NCBI GenBank assembly: GCA_023238725.1
Contig: CM041546.1
Coordinates: forward strand, 7,336,483 to 7,400,482
DNA: 64,000 nt
Origin: Scortum barcoo
Lineage: Eukaryota; Chordata; Actinopteri; Centrarchiformes; Terapontidae
Direction of reading: 5' to 3'
The notes beneath the pieces were generated by a model. The model searched no databases. It saw nothing but the letters and a program-made list of their open reading frames with translations, and was not told the origin of the DNA. Positions 24,705 through 38,100 of the stretch are shown one piece after another. Both the position numbers and the translations under genes were made by a program. Numbering within the stretch: position 1 is the stretch's first letter; each line of letters begins with the position of its first letter.

Positions 24705-27700
24705 ATATATATACACAATGATATATTTGATTTAGCTCAGGGTTCAGTGACAAAAATGAAAAACTTGTATGATGTCATCATTTTTGACGCTCACTGGGTC
24801 ATGCGCATGTCTTTTTTTTTTTTTTTTCTTTTTCTGACAGCATCAGTACTTCTCTGCCCAGTTCTTCATCATTCACATCAACCTCACCGATGTTATTTCT
24901 TTCAGGTTGGCAAATTCAAGTGTCTTTTTTTTTTAATGGTTGAAATTACAAAACGTGGACCAAAAATACATTGGGTGATTGATTTTTAATGTCACCTGTC
25001 ATGTTTGTACTGTCCTTTTCAGTCAGTGGTGTAATGGTTAAAGAGTGGGGGGGGGGTTCACAATGTGTGGCCATTGAAAGCACATTCAGTAAGGTGGCTT
25101 TGTTGGGTTTTTAAGTTCCCATTGCCTCCCTTTCTGCCTTACACCACTACATTTGTGATCATTCCTCCTGTTATTCCTCCATCTGAAATTCCTACTGTTC
25201 CTGTGTGCTTTGGAGCGATGTAATAATTAATCACTGGCTTCTCAGTCACCTGTAATTTTAACCCCCCATGCTCTGTTTCAGTTATACATGGGAGAAACTT
25301 GTGTGCTGGTTTTATTCTCAGTCAGTTTTTAAAAGAGAGGCAACCACCTTTGCATCCTATGACATTTGAGGAGTGGAATTAGAAAATATCCATCCATGGA
25401 AATATTTCTGCCTTGTATAAAAGTTTTTACAAACGGTGGTCTAATTGGCACAAAAATATATGTCACTGAATGTAATTTAATTACTACTTAGTGGACTGAC
25501 GTGCATCCTGTGGCCATGTTTTCAAATTTAATTAAAATGAAGGAATATTTAAAGTATCAAGTAGTATCTCATATTGCGCAGTGAACAGTGGAGCTGTTCA
25601 TTAGTCTTTAGTAGTCTTTTAAATTATTGACTTTAAAACACAATCATCTTAGTTGGCACTGCAAAGAAAATTGTACTGTAACAATTTTTTCCTTACATTT
25701 TGTAATTTGTCCAGTACTCTTTTCTGTTTTGTCAAATTAAAGATTTTATCTTGATTTACAATCACTTTTTGGATGTGTTGACAAAGTTTTACACACATCT
25801 TAATCTTTTGCCAACAATTAATTGGCTGGTTTTCATGTACTTTCTGTCTCTGGCAGCACACTAAGTATCCTAGTACCAAAACAAATCCCACAAAATTAAA
25901 ATTAGATGATGCTGCAACTCATCTCAAAATGTACAGTGCTTTACATCATGTCGTTTTATAGGACAACTAATTGTTAAAGGGAATACCTCTCGTGAGCAGA
26001 TGAAATGAAACGCATTACAATCTGTTTGTAGCCAGTTGTACTTGGGATCTGTGCATTCATGGTTTGATTCTGTTGAGGTTTTGTTCATGGATATCACACT
26101 TTTTTTCACTTCAGTCACTTTTTTTTTTTTTTTAATTCCTGCAAGTTCATTGTGTCGGTGAGCCTCACATTCCCACCGCTTTTATGACCATGCATACTGT
26201 ACATGTATCCCCCGTTATGGCTTTCAGTGAAGCAATATTTCACATCTCTTAAGCCTTCTCAAGATATATGCTTTTGAAGAGTTCTGATATGTATTTTGAA
26301 TATTCCAAATGCAGGACATTTTGTGAATTTTTGATATACGTATATGAATGATTTTTTATTTTCACTGCCATGACAAAGATCTGTGATCTTCTCTCCTCTG
26401 CAGATTGTATTGATGGTGAAAAATGAGCCACATTTTTTTTTCTTTGTATGATACTGCAATTGTTTTGTGCTGTATTGCTCCTACACAGTGTAAAGTTTTA
26501 TTGTTGTTATATTATTACTATTATTGCTGAGTTGACTGCTTAGAAACAAAATGCAGATTTCTTATGGAAACCGATAGCCTTGAATCTATAGAATTTTTAT
26601 GCTAAAAAAGAGAATGTATAGACAATCTTGTCACAATCAGAAGCTACTCAAAGCGCTGATCTCCAGTGGACATTTCCCGAAGAAGTCATGGTTTTCAAAT
26701 GTATGCTTTTTATCCAGTTTGAACCCTCTCTCCATTGACTTTTTGTTTTTATGTCTAAAGTGTGCAGATTGAAACAAGCAAAGGTGTGAGTGCGTCGGGC
26801 CTTGAGGTGATGTCTGCCACCACATGACGGGCCCCATCGCACTAACACAGCAGGCTGTATGCACATATAAACTAACATTATATGTTAAATCACAATCTTT
26901 TAGTATTTCCCCGTACTATTTTTTTTTAATTATACGTATTTGTGCTTGCACTTTAGATTATTTTCTTTATTTTTTTTAAAGAAATATCACATTGCTGTAA
27001 AGCATGTTAAGTTTGTAGGTTGAAGTATTGTAGCTCAATTTTGTTTATCTGAATAGTTTTTGCATTCATATATTTGCTGCAATAATGGGAGCACAGAAAA
27101 AATTTTAGGATCAACACATAAAAGGAAGTTGTCCATTGTCCCCACACTTGTTTTTGTACAATAAGAAATGGTTTGGTTAGTTTCAGCCCACTTTTTAGAC
27201 ATACTTTTCTGCTTTGTCTCAGGATTGTGGAAATTTTGTAGCTTCAAATTACTTTGTAAACTTGCAAGACTTGGCAACAACTACAGATTTGAATGACTAA
27301 AAACTGTTTGCACCGTGGAATGGATAAGTATTAAATGTACTCCTAAGTGATGTGATTTTACAACAGGTGGTTAATTCTACAGTCTGCTCTGTATGTTTGA
27401 GGGAAACCATACTGTTTTTGTACATAGCTGGAACTGAAACAAAGGATTGTTTTTTTTGTTTTTGTTTTTTTTGTTTTTTCAAGATCTGACCCAGAATTAC
27501 CTTGAATCGAGCCACAGTAACTCCTCATGCAGTTTTTTTGTTTTGTTTATTTTAACAAATGTCCATTTGAACATCTAAAGGATGATATTTCATCAGCAAA
27601 TCAAATATGTACATTTATATATATATATTCAATATTTACAATCAGAACAACTCCACGTTGGGGCTGTATGAAAATACTGGGTCCGCGTCTTTTCACACTC

Positions 27701-28087
27701 GTTTCACTTCCCTTTATTTTGAATACCTCAGTTGAGGCGAATCTCATTTTTCTACTTGCTGTCAGTCTGAGGAAATGTAAACCTGCAAGAGATAAACTTG
27801 TATTTATGCTACTGCTGCCTGCTTACCACAGTTTGTCCAGCAGTGAGCCTAAGACGAAAGACTTGTGTACTCTGACAGAGCGATAGTGTCTTTCTGATGG
27901 CTTACTGTCTGTGGACCGAGAAACTGAACTCTTGTCTTCTCTGTGGCTTTACTTCCTGTCTTTTTCTATACTCAACAGGTTTTATTTTATTAATGCATTT
28001 TGATGAAGAGTCATTACTGCAAGCTACTTTGAATTTGTCTGTTCAGGACTGCTATGATATAACTTGTCAATGTGACTCTTGGATTGA

Positions 28088-28106
28088 ATTAAAAAAGAAA
28101 CGTTAA
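28088..28106 (+). terminator. lpcat1: Candidate lpcat1 polyadenylation site
   Basis: ATTAAA at 28088 is followed after the expected 10-25 nt by a CA-rich cleavage-like region and then a GT-rich tract (28120-28200), the order expected of a vertebrate poly(A) site. AATAAA at 28290-28295 is an alternative. Confidence 0.4.
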
Positions 28107-30239
28107 CACACAGCTGCGTCACTGTTGTTCTCAGTGGTAGTCGATAAGGTTGATGTGTTTGGTCGCGTGACACAAAGTGTGAATGTGTGTGCGCGTCATG
28201 TGATGAGCTTTACCACAATACTGTTTGCTCTGATTTACTCTGCTCAGATTTAAATAGATTCTTCTACAGCATGGTCAAAGTGTGATGTTAATAAAGTACT
28301 TTCATTTAAAAAAATAACCAAAAAAAAAACCTAACTTAAAGCACCTTCACTGAGTTTAAATGTTATTCTGCATTCTCATTTTTAAACCATAAAGCCATTC
28401 TCTCGGGCAGCTTGAGGTTTAAAGGTGTTAAAACTTCAAATACATATCTGATTGTGGGCACATCTACTGCAACCACATTCCCATCCTCACCTTCTGTCTT
28501 TTGACGTAAATGTCTCCCTCTTGAGGCGACATAGTGACCATGCAGCCTTGAGCACTGAGTCCAATTGCCTCATGCATAAACACTGAAGTGTCATAACTAC
28601 ATTCTTCAGAGCTGTGTTGTGCATTTTTCCTGTTTCAGGTTGTGGATGGTTGTGGATGGTATTAACAAGATGGCAGCAGGAGTTCAATGTGGTGATATTT
28701 AGCTTTTAATCAAATGTGCACAATATATGATGTGGCTCTAAAGGCTGAGGTTACCAAGATCAAAATTTTTCCTTTACTCAGCCTGCCTTTGCTTCTCTTG
28801 ATGAGATGTTAATGTTAACTTTTTTTATTTTTATTGCTCTACTATGGCATGGCTCAGTTCACTTTGGTCCAGACTGAAGAGTCTCTACAGCTGTTGGATG
28901 GTTTGTCGTGACAGTCTGTGCGGACAATGATGTGCCCAGAAGACAAAACCTGTTTCAAAGTTTTTACCTGTAGTCCTGAGAAATATCTCAACATCTACAT
29001 ATATGAATTGGGACATATACACATTTTTCCTTTTGCACCACAATCCATGCTTGTGTGGGTTTGAGCAACATGTCTCCACAACTAATGGATGGATTGCAAT
29101 GAAATGAGGTACAGATACTCATACATTTCGCCTTCATCACAACATTTTTTATTAAAAAAACAAAAACAACTACTCTGTCTGTAGTGCTAGTTAGAAGATA
29201 TTTGCATGTTAAATTAAAATGGTGAACATGATAAACATTGCATGTGCTAAAAATTGTAATTGTGAGCATGTTGGCATTCAGCTCAAAGCAGTGCTGCATA
29301 CGGCCTAACAGAGCTGCAGACTCATAGTCAGTCAATGGAAAACTTCCGCCTAAAGTGTATAGAAAGATGATTAATATTGCTTTGTGTGTAATGAGGGCTT
29401 AGCTGCTCTCGTTCTCGGTATGTGACTCGACAAAGTGATCGTGTCGTTTTCTCATTAACGGACAATGTAGCGAGTGTTTAAAGTGTTCGCTTACTAATGC
29501 AATGTTTTCTTTTAATCAAGGACTATTCTCTCTCGCAGATCTTATTATCCATCCTTTATCACCGACTGAGGCTCCGTCGAGACCCCTGACTGCGTTTGCT
29601 CAGCAGGTAAAATGGTTGAGCGTGTTTGGGGGGGCAGTGTTTTAATTGTGTGGAATCAGTGGTTGTGGTCATGATTCAGCAGACAAAGAATTTGTCCTCA
29701 TTCCTCTTTTGTGTCTTTTTTTTTTTTTTCGTTCCTGCAGGAGTCAACCAACAGTGCTCAGACAAAGCAAGACACGTGGAAGAAAAACTTGTGGTTCAGC
29801 TCCAACTTTCAAAGTCTATATTCTGCCTTTTGAGATCCAGATCTAACAGCTTGAGTTAGATGAACAGAACTTTATCCAGCACAGCAGACGACAGGGAGGT
29901 ACTGTATGGGTTCGGCTGGAAGGGAAGCTTTAGTTATTCACATTTTGTTTTGTTTTTTTGGAGGACAGATTATTCTTAAAGTCCCAGGATCTAGGTCTAA
30001 TTGAGTTCTATGTCCCGATTACGATATAGTCCAATACAGGCCTTCAATATTTTCATTTTTATCCACTTTTTTCTGCCACTTTTTAGCATTCCCCCTCCAT
30101 TTCCCCACTGTTCCTCAAGCCCCCTCTTTATCCTCCTTTCTCCCCTGCCTCACCTGTCCTTCTCTCCCCCACCCATCCCCCTCCACATCTCCACCCTTCT
30201 CCTTCTCCGTGGGCCCCAGCTGTTGCATTTATGAAAACA

Positions 30240-30640
30240 AGACACTCGATTATGCTCAGCTCGTCGTTGTCCGAGCTCCATCGGAAACCTCATACATCCA
30301 GCGCGGCTTGCATCGACCCAACAATTTCTGATGCGAGGCCCCGAGGCTATGACGGGTGATTGCGATTTGAGAGGTGTGTGAGTTGTGGCGGCGGCGGCGT
30401 TGGTGTTAGGGATTAGTGGCTGATTGATCATCACGATTGGTTTTCAAACAACAAGCGGTCGTTCTGGACACGAGGGCCATAAATCTGTTCGTGGGAAGCG
30501 GGCTGATTGGGTTATTTGACTCCCCCGCTCCTGTTTTGGTTGACTTAGAATGGGAGAGGTCTGGGCGCCGGGCCTGATTGTGTTTAGGCCTGCTGGACAT
30601 TACAGGTAATGAGATTTCTGTCTAATGACAGGGTGGGTGG
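30240..30640. promoter_or_regulatory. Candidate conserved regulatory block upstream of slc6a3
   Basis: Without open-frame or repeat character, this block is more GC-balanced than its flanks and includes paired homeodomain-like words (GGTAATGAGA, TCTAATGACA near 30606-30630) and a TGATCATCACGATTGG segment. It lies 2.5-3 kb before the slc6a3 start. Its function is inferred from composition and location only. Confidence 0.3.
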
Positions 30641-31595
30641 GTCATTGGGTTCTATTGAGGGGTGGAGCAAGAGGCGAGGAAAAGGAAGAAGAAAGAAAAA
30701 GTCCAACTGATTATATGGAAAGTGGCTGCTTTAATTTTAATGATTGATGTGCTCCTATACACCAGAACATCAATAAGTCTAAGCATCCACACAATCCTGA
30801 TACAGCAGGTTTTTTTACAGTTAGAAATAAAAAACTACAGTTTTTTTTCATCTGCTGCATATTTAGTCATATATTTAATTGTATTGGGAAAAAAAACTTT
30901 GTGTCCTTTAATTATAGTTTTTTTACATCTTTTCTCCCACTGTTCACACATCACAGACACCATCTTACTGTTTTGATCAGCTGTCAAGGAGTCAGCACTA
31001 CTTTACTGGCAGCCCTGCCACAGTTACACACATTAGCTGAGTCACTTTAACATAAAAACAAGAAGTTTCAGCCACATCTGTGTCACTATTGTGCCACCCA
31101 CACCACTGACTGTAGAATAGTAGCAGAATTAAGACAGCCAGTCAAATAAAAAGAGAAGTAAGAAAAAAAAAAGATTATAATATAAATTAAATTTCATGTA
31201 TTTAACATATTTTAATTAAAATATATAAAGAAATGTCATATCCAGCGGTTTGGGCTGATTTGGCCCCTGCTTAATCAGTTTATTTTAGATTCTGGTTTTC
31301 AGATCAGAATTTCATAAGGTTTCTGATTTTAGGGGGAAGAAATGAACATTATAGAGTTTTCTTTCAGGCCACGGTAAGATTTATTTACTCTGAAGCTTAT
31401 GACAGGATAAACGTTTCATAATTTCATATTACACCGACTTCATTGAATTTTATTGTATGTGTGCGTGCATGTTGAAGCATTTTATTTGTTCATGTTTGTT
31501 TTTACCCAGCAAAATTACCTCCTCAGAATGAGAAAAGTCACCCTGGCAAAATGCTTAACTCAGGTGAGAAAATAAGTAATGAAGGGAGAGAGAGG

Positions 31596-31683
31596 AGGAG
31601 GGAGGGATGAAGCTTGGGTGAGGAGGGAGGGATGAAGCTTGGGTGAGGAGGGAGGGATGAAGCTTGGGTGAGGAGGGAGGGAG
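31596..31683. repeat. 25-bp minisatellite, 3.5 copies
   Basis: Three identical 25-bp units (starting AGGAGGGAGGGATGAAGCTT) at 31596, 31621 and 31646, then a partial copy to 31683. Each carries a HindIII-type AAGCTT. About 1.5 kb upstream of the slc6a3 coding start. Confidence 0.95.
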
Positions 31684-32999
31684 GAGAGTGACGGCGATGG
31701 GGGGTGGTGGGGGGGTGTTGTTGATTGTTTCTCATACAAGAGTGGTATCGCAGACAGATCTCCACACCAGACCACAGGGTACTCTGGGCTCTGTGTCTGT
31801 CACTGGAGCCAAGGAGGGTGGGAGGACTTTCTCCAACTCTTCATAGACTGCTCTTGCACTCTTTCTTACATTTTATTTATTGCTTCAATCTGAGTCTGAG
31901 TCTAACTTAGAAAGGAAGGTCTGCGTAAATATGGTCAGCGTCAGTTTGCGGCACACCGAAGACCATCAGCACAACTGGAATTAAATTGTTCAAACCGACA
32001 AGTGAAGGAGCTCTCACCTGTCTTTTTTTTTTTTTTTTAAAGGTGAGTGTTTTATTTCCTGGAAAATGTTCCTTCTTTTGTAAAGTGTGGGATATTTGAA
32101 GAGTAATGTTGCTGTTAATAATACATAAGTTGGCCCAACCTATCGTGTTATATGTTTTCAAATGGTGATATGAAATTTAGAGAATGAATGATTGGATTTG
32201 GAAAAAACTGTTTTAGCAATTTAGTGGAGTAACAAAGATTTAAATGATGATGATTTGTAGGCTTGAGAGATTTGGGTGTTTTTAATGTTGAAAATGTTTC
32301 TTATGGTCCTTAGGTAAACAGATCAATATTCAGTTTTCATTTATTATACTCCATCTAAAAACTGAAAACAACAGCTTTATGTTATGGCAAAAAAAAAAAT
32401 CAAATGCTCTATTGTAGAAATAAAAAAACTATTAACACTCATATTTATTTAAGAGATAAACTGGGCCTAATACTCGTCTATTATTGTACTGAAAAGTGAT
32501 AAACTGAAGTCTGAACTGAACTAAATCTCGTGGACAACATGTTGTGGTTAGACTGTGGTTAGCAGACACTCAGTCAAATCTGTGAGCAAAATGGCGATCA
32601 ACAAGTGTGACATGAAATGAGCACACGGCGATGGCCTGGTAGAGACGCTCCCCCACACCCACTTGCTTCTCTCAGACAGGGTCCCATCACTCTCTGCTCC
32701 TTTTGTTTTTCCACCCTCCTTTTGCTCCTTCTGTATTCTATATAACACCTCCGAAGCTTGAAATAAATAAATGTAATGACCTCTTTGTGTATTTCTCTCC
32801 CTTCATTTAACATGATGAAAAATTCATGAGCATTTTTGTAAATGCCATATTTTTTGTAATGCATTGCTTAAGTGTTTAAAAGATTTTTTATTTTTATGTT
32901 ATGTTATTTATTGCAGAATTTTTGTCCCTCTTTAGTGTGAAGTCCTGTCAAGTTTGGTTATGTTTGCAATGGTAACTCTTTTTTTTTTTTTTTTCCCAG

Positions 33000-33129
33000 A
33001 CAGTGATTAACAAAGATCCATCTCGTGTTTTTCTCACTCTGCAGTCAAGACTCTTCAGCTGCTCTTACACCCTCCTGCTTCTTCTACAACTGCCGGCATT
33101 TCGCACGCGAAAGGCTGCGCCACCCCTCC
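33000..33129 (+). other. slc6a3: slc6a3 5' UTR part of first coding exon
   Basis: Two good 3' splice sites precede the start: a T18-CCCAG tract ending at 32999 and TTTTTCTCACTCTGCAG ending at 33044. Either would join this exon to an upstream non-coding exon, matching human SLC6A3, whose exon 1 is non-coding. The upstream exon and promoter were not located with confidence. Confidence 0.55.
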
Positions 33130-35155
33130 ATGCTGACGGAGAGAGTCCCTGTCGGCCTGATGTCCTCAGTCGTCGCCCCGGAAAAACCCACCTCCAACAC
33201 CATGGGCCCCAAAGAGGTCAGTGCAGCTCTGACACGATTGTAGTGGATTAATGGCATGCCATTCAGTCTATTAAGAAAACCTAATCTAAACACTGCATGG
33301 TGCAAGCTTCCTAATTAAACTCTTTTCTCTCTCAAACTGGCCTGTCTGATTCAATTTATGCAGACCGAAAAAGTGTTAGGTGGGAAATGGAGCCATAATG
33401 GGAACAAAAGCCACATTTTTTGGAATCTGAAATAGTTTTAATATTTCAAGAGCAGATTTTTTTTTTTGCCCTTTATGATTCATTTAATTTACTCAGAGGA
33501 CAAAATATTAAGCCTCGACTGGTGCAGTCAGTGTCTGTGATGTGTGTGAAGTGACAGAATGATAAAATGAGGGTGAGACTTTGGTGACTAAAGGAGACCA
33601 GTTCATCATTAAATCACATACACATGCTTGTACCTCTAAATTTGATCCATCCGCTCTGTTTGTCTGTTCTGCACCTGTTGACTTCCAACTCTTTAGGTGG
33701 AGCTGATCCTGGTGAAGGAGCAGAATGGGGTTCAGTTCACCTCCACCACCTTGGTGGCTCCCACTCCGACTCAGACCAACCCCAGCGGGGAGGAGGAGAG
33801 GGAGACCTGGGGAAAGAAAATCGACTTCCTCCTCTCTGTGATCGGATTCGCCGTGGACCTCGCCAACGTCTGGAGATTCCCCTACCTCTGCTATAAGAAT
33901 GGAGGAGGTGAGCCTGATTAAAGAGGCGAGAGGGGGAAGCTGATTTGTAAAGGGTCCACTACTAGAGGGTGTGTAGAGTGGGAGGGGAGAGAGGAAGTGA
34001 AGGATGGGTGTGTTTTAATGTGTGATAATAGGATCATCCTCCCCTCCTACGTGAGTAGTGAAGGAGGGAACTGGATTGTTGGTGGTGGAGTGTTTGTGCA
34101 TTGTCGCATTAAAAGAAAAGATGGGGAGAAAAAAGAGAAATATAGGGAAAAGGAGAGAAGTAAAAAATATTTACACATGCTTGCATACTGTATATTTTCA
34201 GCTGCGTCTGCTATATAAGTATTTGCACATTTATGCGTGTGTGTGTGTATGTGTGTGCGTGTGTGCTGCTTGTTGTTTGGGATTTTTTTTCAACCCTTTT
34301 ACAGAGATCAAAATAGGGGAAAAACCACCACAGCTGCTCCGAATAGATTAGCTCTAACAATCAGTGCCACTAATTACGGCTGTTTAACATGGAGCTCTCA
34401 TTACGTTTAAGAGCTGGAAATGATACTGTAGCCATAGCCGAGGCTGACTATATGTCCCTTCATGTCCCTTCATGTCCCCAAATCCTGCATGTTATTGTAC
34501 CTGGGTTTATGAAAAGGGTTCATGTGTGGCAATAATTTATATTTTTATGTTTTTGGGGGTATTTTATGCCTGTGTTTGATAGCCAACAGCATAAAGATGA
34601 CAGAGAATTAAGGGAGAGAGACGTGGGGAAGGACCAGAGAAGCTGTGGTTCACCGTCTGCGCCTTAACTCCTAAAGCCCAAACTATATTTAGGAGGGCTG
34701 ATTATCACCATTTTCCCTACTCTGCAACTGCTTTGGTACTGTGTAATCTAATCATTTGTGGTAGATCATAATATCTCCATAAACCTAACATAGGCTGTCA
34801 TAACAGCTTTAAAAAAAAAGGACCTGGCCTCTTTAACAAAAAGTAGTAATGCAATGAGAGGTATCGTTACACCTGACACCCCTCTAATTGGCATCAACAA
34901 TCACATGTAAGGATTTGCATTTAGTGTCAAACAAGAATTAAAGCATTTTATTTTTGCCGAGGCATCACCTGATGCCCAGTGAATGTTTGTACCATTCATT
35001 TGCTGTAAGTTAGGATTGCATCATTATGCTCAAAAATAAAATAAAATTGAATTGAACTGGTTAACCAATAAATATCAGTACTATTTGATGCAAGAATAGT
35101 AATTTTATAATTGCATGCATGTATAAAGCATTTTTACATGTGTTAATGAAGTTGT

Positions 35156-35199
<44 letters not shown>

Positions 35200-38100
35200 G
35201 TGCGTTCCTGGTGCCGTACCTGTTCTTCATGGTGATCGCGGGCATGCCTCTCTTCTACATGGAGCTGGCTCTGGGGCAGTATAACAGAGAGGGGGCAGCA
35301 GGGGTCTGGAAGATCTGTCCCATATTCAAAGGTAGGACGTGACACTTCGTGGGACAAATGCAAATCACCCTTTCCTGACACCTGCGTGTCTTTGCACATG
35401 TATCTTAAAACCTGACGTGGTGTGAGCTGCGTCCCGTCCGTCCGTCCGTCTGCCCACGTGCCTGTCTGTCTGACAACACACGTCCTTTAATATCAACACG
35501 TCTTTCTGTCTGCCCACATGCCTGTCTGTCCACATGCCAGTCTCTTTTGTCCGCTCGTCTCTGTGCTGAGCAGCGACAGGCATTGTTTATCCCCCCGAGA
35601 ACGACAGGTTCTGTTGCCACTCGGATGGAAAGCAAATGAAAATTGGGCTTTTAGACTCTTGTCCTGATTGTCCAAATCCTTCTGTCACGCAGTGGCGCGG
35701 GAGGACTGGCTGACACTCTCTAGGGGTACTTTTCAACACATCAGTAAGCAGAGGAGAATGCCATCCAGAGGTGCACTAATGGAGAAACAAACATTAAGAC
35801 CAATTCATGTTTCTGTGAAAAGTCAGCGGCTGAAAGTATAATAACACTCTTTGCGCGATTCAACCTTTATGCCTTTTATACAGTTTACAGGCTGTGACTT
35901 GTGTGAGCGTCTATCCTGCTCTGATGTGGATTCTCTGCTGATCTTTCATGAATTTTATAAAAGTTACAGTTCCGCTTAAGTCCATATTTACCAGCTCAGT
36001 ATGAATCTAAAGATGCCTCAGAGGTGTGACCTCAGATGCGATTATTACCAGCGGACCATCTGTTGCTTCACAGTTAGAGTTACGTCACGTCCTTGTCTGG
36101 CTGAAGGTGGCCCCCCCCAGGTGCGTGTGCGCCCCCTCCCTGCACGCCAACACGTGCCGTCTGTCAGGGACCACACTGAGGAGGCTGATGTTCTAATCAC
36201 AGCTTAGCTCTGTCTCTCAGCGGGGGGGATAACAGTAATTATTCAAACGCACACATACACATGCCCGTATTGACAGTAATTATTCTGATCAACAAGCTGG
36301 TTTCCTCTCAGGATCAATGCATTTGAAAAAAGCGTCTGAGGAGGGGAGATGAGGAGGGACGGGGGAAGATAACATGGCCGCATGTGGCGCTAATAAGAGG
36401 CATCGCTCCCTGGACAAATATCACATCCACATTACAAAGGAATCCGTAAGGCACAATTGCGGTCATGCCTCTTGGCAAAGGTTAACAATTAAATCCAGCC
36501 TTAGAAGAGTGGCCATTGTTGCGGGCTTATAGAAAGGGTAGATGTGTTGATAATCAAGGCGTGAAGAGGCAATCTTCAGAAGTTGTGGCGCTTCTCCGAG
36601 GCCGCAGGCATGCATCCAAGTCTACTGTATTCACACTGAGCGAGAGATTGTGCTTTCTGCTGTGCGCTTTGGTGGTGGAATCTGTATAGTTTACTACAAC
36701 AGACTCTACGTTTGAACCATGTGTGGAAACATCCCACTGGTTCTCCTGGTTTGACATTGGATCTTCATTAACAAATACTTAATGATAACTTGGTTAGCTT
36801 TTGAACATTAGTGCAATTTAAAGAGAGTAAGAGCCTTTTTCTAACAATTTAAGATTAACACAACCGCTACCATGGGTCTGCTTCACTGTATGGCCCATGA
36901 TAAAAGCACACAGTATTATCAACTCAATACTTAAAGTGTCAAAAATAAAGGTACAAGTTCTGCAGAAACTATATCTGTTTACCTTTCAGTTCAGTAGTTC
37001 AGTCCAGTGGTTTCCAATTTACTGTAGGGGTTAGTCACTGGACAGATCTAGGGTGCCGTGAGATTACTTAGGGAAAAGAGAGAGAAAGAGAACGTGGAGT
37101 GACATGCAACAAATATCACACTGCAGATAGGGTTAGGGTTAAGTTCAGCATCTTGACCCCAAGGCCTCCAGGGCACCCCCCATCTCAGAAGTTAAGAAGG
37201 CACTTAAACCATAGAAAGATATCCTAAAAACTAAAAAGAGTTTATGAACCAAGAATGTTGGGAATCACTGGCTTTAATTTTTAATTTTTATTGTTTTTTT
37301 TGTACCATTATCATATGTTTTGTTTGTGCAAACTCTTAATTTGAAAATCAACTATTCCAATTTTATATCCCTCCGATATCCAGTGGAATAGATAATTGGA
37401 AACACCTCAAAATTGTACATTTGTGCTGTAGCCTGAGGAAATGTATTCAGTTACTTTCCACAACTTGACGTCTTTGCAGCTGTGGACGTCAGCCATGTAC
37501 ATCAATACTCTGTAATCTGAGCACAATGTAGAGGGGCTGAGACACTGATGGGCACGTGGGATGTTAGGTTGCTCCTTTCAGTATCTCTGGTGTCCCCCCC
37601 CCCGTCCTTAATGCCTATAAATATTAATCATTTGCGTTCCCCCCAACAGGTGTAGGCTTCACTGTGATCCTCATCTCCCTCTACGTTGGTTTCTACTATA
37701 ATGTCATCATCTCCTGGGCGCTGTTCTACCTCTTCTCCTCATTCACCGGGGAGCTACCGTGGGTTCACTGCAACAACACCTGGAACAGTCCGAACTGCTC
37801 TGACTGGGCTGACAACAGCTCGGTCAGCGACATTTACAAGGCCACCCCTGCTCAGGAGTACTTCGAGTAAGTTGTCCAAAAACCAAAGCTGAAACATTTA
37901 TTTATTATTTATTATGAAACAGAAAGAAAAAAAAGAAAGAAAAAAGTATTACATAGACATATAGTAACGTAGCAGCCCCAACATTCTTTTGAAAATAATT
38001 TGGTAATAATATGTCAAACTTATATAACAGTTTAGCAGCTAATTGTATTTTGGGGCAATGAAAAATATGATTCTACAACAATATAGCTGGCTATATAAAT

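Larger units (their letters stand above)
23878..28106 (+). other. lpcat1: lpcat1 3' UTR (inferred)
   Basis: AT-rich, without splice or coding signals, and ending near a plausible polyadenylation region. It contains T-rich tracts, several ATTTA-like elements and the 91-bp AT run at 24610-24700. Shorter forms are possible because other AATAAA/ATTAAA words occur (for example near 25736). The full 4.2 kb extent is inferred, not observed. Confidence 0.5.
28107..32999. other. Intergenic region between lpcat1 and slc6a3
   Basis: About 4.9 kb containing no supported coding gene. It must hold the slc6a3 promoter and 5' non-coding exon(s). GC-richer blocks occur at 29520-29600 and 30150-30620. At 29541-29606 a CTCTCGCAG acceptor-like site precedes a CAG-GTAAAA donor-like site, so a non-coding exon is conceivable there, but this is not evidence of use. 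Confidence 0.6.
35332..37649 (+). other. slc6a3: slc6a3 intron 3
   Basis: Contains a twice-repeated GTCTGCCCACRTGCCTGTC unit (35449-35470 and 35509-35530), a candidate conserved block (36300-36560) and a hAT-like MITE. No coding signal. Confidence 0.7.

Noticed and set aside
24479..24989. Open frames with long IYIYIY runs on both strands
   Set aside because: Translations of the AT microsatellite inside the lpcat1 3' UTR.
32778..32790. NR4A2/Nurr1 site (NBRE) for slc6a3
   Set aside because: TGACCTCTTT differs from the NBRE consensus by a base; too weak to annotate.
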